Positions 60,921-64,000 of a stretch of DNA of 64,000 bases are shown one piece after another. The stretch comes from Promerops cafer. Its lineage: Eukaryota > Chordata > Aves > Passeriformes > Nectariniidae. Position 1 is the stretch's first letter. The number at the start of each line of letters is the position of its first letter. Below the pieces are notes generated by a model. That model was not told the origin of the DNA. It worked only from the letters and a program-made list of their open reading frames with translations, and made no database searches. The stretch covers positions 579,813-643,812 of the forward strand of contig VZSE01002187.1 of NCBI GenBank assembly GCA_013398275.1. The letters are read 5' to 3'. A program made the position numbers and the translations under genes.

Positions 60921-62972
60921 TTTGTAACATTAACTTTTTTTTATTAAGAAGACAGATATTTTATAGTACTTCTTTTCCTTTGTAAAAATGGGATACATGA
61001 ACCAATACAAAATGTGAATGGGAACAGATGGATATGTATTTTCTTACACTGTAACATCTTCCATGGACACCTTAAAACAGAACTGGCCTAAGGGGAAAAA
61101 ATAAAAAGGCCGGGTAAATAAAGAACAAGGTTGTTTATCATCAGTTCTGCGTTCTTCATTTGTGATCCTCCTTTAAACAAGGTTGTTCTTTCTTCACGCT
61201 TCAAAGTCCTAATGATCTAAAGCTGTACAAAGTAATACTCAACAATACATTTCAACAGTGCACTGTATACTGAAGAAAAAATACATAAACCGATATACAA
61301 CTAAAATTAATAATTTCCTGTTTTTTCTCCTGTTTTTATGTGGGTTTTTTTTTTTTTTTTTTTAATTTTTCCAATGCGTGGGGCCGAAATTTTGCAATCT
61401 ACCTGAGACGGAAAACACCAATCAAACACATGAACCTGAGACATGTCAACATTGTAAGTCAAAGTTACATCGGTAACACTGCACTACGGTACACTTCCAA
61501 ACAAATATGGGCTGCTCAGGGCCAGGATGCCCGTCCCGTGCCGCCGCCGCTGGGCCACCGAGCCCCCGGCTCCAGCCCGGCTGCTTCTCGCCGCGATGGG
61601 GTTTGGCAATGGTGCTGAGGGCTCAGGGAAGAGCTGCGCTCGACAAAAACTGCTCGGAGAAAAGGGTGTTTCGCGAGGTTCTGCTCGTGAGGAGGGGAGA
61701 GACGGAATGCTGCTGGGGAACGGCCCCGCTGTCTGCGCCAGGCCACCCCGTCCCCAAAGGAATCCCACACTGCAATGGTTCCGCCAAAAAACAGCAATCG
61801 AAAAACAAACGCACGAAAATGGCCCCCCGCCCCGAAACCCCTAAAAAAATCCCCGAACCTGACACTAAGATTAATGCTTTCTTTAAATAAATCAGATACA
61901 TTTGCCACATAAACACAATAAAAAAGTATCGCTCAAAATCCATGATTACTCACCAAAAAAAAGTCAGCATATATAACTTTATACCGTCTTCCCGCTGCGG
62001 TTTGCTACCTGTCGCTTACAATTCCGATTGAGCCAGAGTCTCCTGTGCACCTATGGCTTTAGTGGTCATTAGCACGCTCGTTTCAACACGAATTCCCACG
62101 CTTTACTCAGCAGATAGAAAAAAAAGGCAGTTTTGTTCATCCAGCCGCTCTCCAGCTCTGGGCTCACACGTCAGAGGGGCTTCACCTGCTGCCCCCACGG
62201 CTGCCAAGCGGGGAGAGGATGAGGAGAAGCCCCCGCATTCAGGAGGGCTCTGCCTGCCCAGCAAGGACCCTGCTCCTGCATCCCCACGGCCGAGCAGCAC
62301 CTCTGCCGAGCTCCAGCCCATTTCGCAGCCGCCACCATCGAAAGCACCTGAAACAGCCACAAAAGGGGGCTTGGGGGTGTTATCTGAGCCCTGACGGCAA
62401 CAGGGGAACGGGACATGGGCACACTGAACTGCAAACTACGCATCTAAAATGTGCTGGTTCTCCTCCGATGAGCTCGAGTTCTGAACGGAAACCGGTGAAC
62501 AGAAAAAGGGGAAACACCTTCAGAGAAACGCACCTACTCCACGGGGTCCCAGCTGGCAACTCCAGAAACAGGAAAGGGGAAACGAAGAGCCACAGAAACC
62601 CGAAGGGAACTAACGCACAGAAGCCCCTCTTCTTCCCAGCCTCCCCCCGACCCGAACGAACAGAAATTAAACAAGGCACAGAATCTTCTGCAAATGACTT
62701 CACTAAACTAAATCCAAGCTGGACTTGGCCAAAAAAAGAAAACCCAAACGAACTGAGGTGTCGAACAGCAGAGTGTACTTTACGAGGAATATTTTTACAC
62801 AGCAAATCCCAGACCTTCCCGGCCTCACCGCTCTCCACCCACTTGCTTTTTTTTCCTTAAAAAAAAAAGACACAAGCTGGTTGCAACTTCCAAGATCACT
62901 GTCTTTGTAGCGTTTAAATAGGGCCAGTAGTAACCGTCCACGGTTGGACACCTCATGGGAACCAAGGCTGCT
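60921..62972 (-). other. CADM1: CADM1 3' untranslated region (likely extent)
   Basis: Runs from just after the TAG stop to the expected cleavage site past the minus-strand AATAAA at 60940-60945, about 2 kb. It includes a T19 run (A19 in the transcript) at 61345-61363 next to an ATTAAA word, and A-rich stretches near the stop. The leftmost 450 bp are strikingly AT-rich and unique, as in conserved 3'UTR ends. Longer isoforms ending at 59.3 or 58.6 kb are possible. Confidence 0.65.
60940..60945 (-). terminator. Probable CADM1 poly(A) signal
   Basis: Plus-strand TTTATT equals AATAAA on the coding strand, about 2.03 kb past the stop. A T/GT-rich stretch (TAGATCTTGTTTTGC in sense) follows. Confidence 0.6.
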
Positions 62973-63091
62973 CTAGATGAAGTACTCTTTCTTTTCCTCG
63001 GAGTTGTTTTGTCCCCCCTCTGCGTTGATGATGGCTGTGTCTGCGTCGGCCGCATCATCTGCTCCTTTGGCTTCGTGAGTGAAGTATGTAC
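62973..63091 (-). CDS. CADM1: CADM1 terminal coding exon
   Basis: 119 nt encoding TYFTHEAKG, the Asp/Ala-rich segment and the SEEKKEYFI end, with TAG at 62973-62975. It carries the second half of the FERM-binding motif and the PDZ ligand. Confidence 0.97.
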
Positions 63092-63396
63092 CTGCAAGGC
63101 AAGTGGAGGCTGCGTGACTCTTTGGGGGTCTTGGTGTGGTGCTCAGGAAGCAGAAGTGCCACTGGGAGAGAAACTGGGGGTCTGTCGCATCAGACGTGAC
63201 AACACCGCGACTGAGGGGACACACGTGCCTGGCCTTTCATCCTCCAGTTTGGTCTCTGTCTTACCTTTATGTCTGGCAAAATATCGCCCTAAAATGATGA
63301 GCAGGCAAAGCATGGCGAAGACGACGACGGCCACGACGCCACCAACCACGGCATGGTCCACGCTCCGTATGGCCCCTTCCTCACCTGCGCGGGAAT
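62973..63396 (-). CDS. CADM1: CADM1, cell adhesion molecule 1 (SynCAM1/TSLC1/Necl-2), last two coding exons
   Basis: Minus-strand exons 63265-63396 and 62973-63091 join with GT-AG ends and encode 82 complete residues plus the last two bases of a split Asp, then TAG. CADM1 is a single-pass immunoglobulin-superfamily adhesion molecule mediating homophilic and nectin-like contacts at synapses, epithelia and other cell junctions. Visible here are a short extracellular stalk ([15 protein letters not shown]), a hydrophobic transmembrane helix from about VVGGVV to LLIILG, a juxtamembrane [17 protein letters not shown] that binds FERM proteins of the 4.1 family, an acidic ADDAADAD stretch, and the C-terminal EYFI PDZ ligand for CASK/MPP/syntenin-type proteins. 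The signal peptide and the Ig domains lie off the right edge. The tail is nearly identical to the mammalian one as I remember it. Confidence 0.97.
63092..63264 (-). other. CADM1 last intron (173 bp)
   Basis: GTAAGA donor and GCCTTGCAG acceptor in CADM1 sense. It is very short and GC-balanced, with no nested feature. Confidence 0.93.
63265..63396 (-). CDS. CADM1: CADM1 transmembrane exon
   Basis: 132 nt, entered after TCTCAACAG with the last two bases of an Asp codon and left one base into a Gly codon before GTAAGA. It encodes the membrane stalk, the whole helix and RYFARHK. Confidence 0.96.
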
Positions 63397-64000
63397 CTGT
63401 TGAGACCAGAAGAGGAATAAGAACCGGGGACTTACTACGATGCTCTCGGCAGGCTCTGGCTGCAGCTGCTCTCAGGATGGGAAGAGCTGCCCTCAGGCTC
63501 TCCAGAGGAGCAGGGGTGAAGCACGGAGCTAACTAGACAGATGAGTTCGGGCAGAGGAGCTTTGTCCGGAGCCGAACTGATCTGGCGGCTCGACTCACGA
63601 GGTGTGTTCCGCTAAAAGCAGCAGCACTACGACTACACACGTGGGAGACAGCTGGGAGAGGGGAGGAAGGGCACACGGAGTTGTTGGTAGGGATCTCTTT
63701 TGGGAAATTTCCCTATAGTGGTCCCCAAATCTCAGCCTTCCTGGTGGATGGGGCACAGAGAAGAGCAGCACAATATGGGAATATTAATCTTTAGCTCTGA
63801 GAAACGTCATTAACGAGTGCCCTGTTGAAAACATTTCAACTTCCCAAAACACTCCTTGCCCAAAACCCAACCCACCCAGCATGGAAAATGTGTTTACAAC
63901 CATCCTCTGCCCCGACTGAACTTGCTTCCACCATGAGCCCCCACCACTGCTGTTCAGTGCAACCCACAAGGACACAGCACTCCTGACCCAAAAGCTAACA
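63397..64000 (-). other. CADM1 intron upstream of the transmembrane exon (partial)
   Basis: Intron sequence to the window edge. I looked for the alternative Thr-rich stalk exons known in this gene and found none in frame with splice sites here. Confidence 0.8.

Noticed and set aside
63397..64000. Possible alternative CADM1 stalk exon
   Set aside because: No AG...GT segment in the correct phase encodes a Thr/Pro-rich stalk like the known alternative exons.

Overview
This is a stretch of vertebrate nuclear genome, most likely from a bird. The evidence is two split genes with GT-AG introns, 3' ends of CR1-type LINEs with the bird/reptile octamer tail, small introns, high GC with orphan CpG-rich patches, and the REXO2-CADM1 neighbourhood of human 11q23. 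I recall this neighbourhood as lying on chicken chromosome 24, but that and the exact species are inference. I see no prokaryotic or viral genes.

Layout. Positions 81-4398 (+) hold the last six coding exons of REXO2, the DEDDh oligoribonuclease, with a poly(A) signal at 4670. Exon 1, which carries the first catalytic acidic residues, lies off the left edge. Positions 62973-63396 (-) hold the last two coding exons of CADM1, a cell-adhesion molecule: the transmembrane helix, the juxtamembrane segment and the C-terminal PDZ ligand. Its 3'UTR runs leftward to about 60.9 kb. The two genes converge on a gap of about 56 kb in which I find no credible protein-coding exon.

The gap holds dispersed repeats (CR1 at 14.5 kb and 18.3 kb, a decayed CR1 at about 35.5 kb, and an old MIR-type SINE at 7.4 kb). 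It also holds several minisatellites: a 21-bp array at 17.56 kb, an 8-bp AT array at 18.14 kb, a 90-bp duplication containing an N at 24.8 kb, and a 33-bp array at 34.0 kb. GC-rich patches lie at 8.3, 24.2, 31.3-32.1, 44.5 and 57.4 kb. Between these are many AT-rich, homeodomain-motif-rich islands that look like conserved regulatory elements, as expected in the desert beside a developmentally regulated adhesion gene.

The two genes are not functionally linked. REXO2 degrades very short RNAs, mainly in mitochondria, and CADM1 is a plasma-membrane immunoglobulin-superfamily adhesion protein. Many long open frames in the gap come from minisatellites whose period is a multiple of three, or from GC-rich DNA, and are not reported as genes. 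I found no evidence of a new biological system. The most interesting signals are repeat structures: a CR1 tail that appears to have seeded an AT octamer array, and a degenerate array of poly(A)-signal-like hexamers in CADM1 sense orientation.
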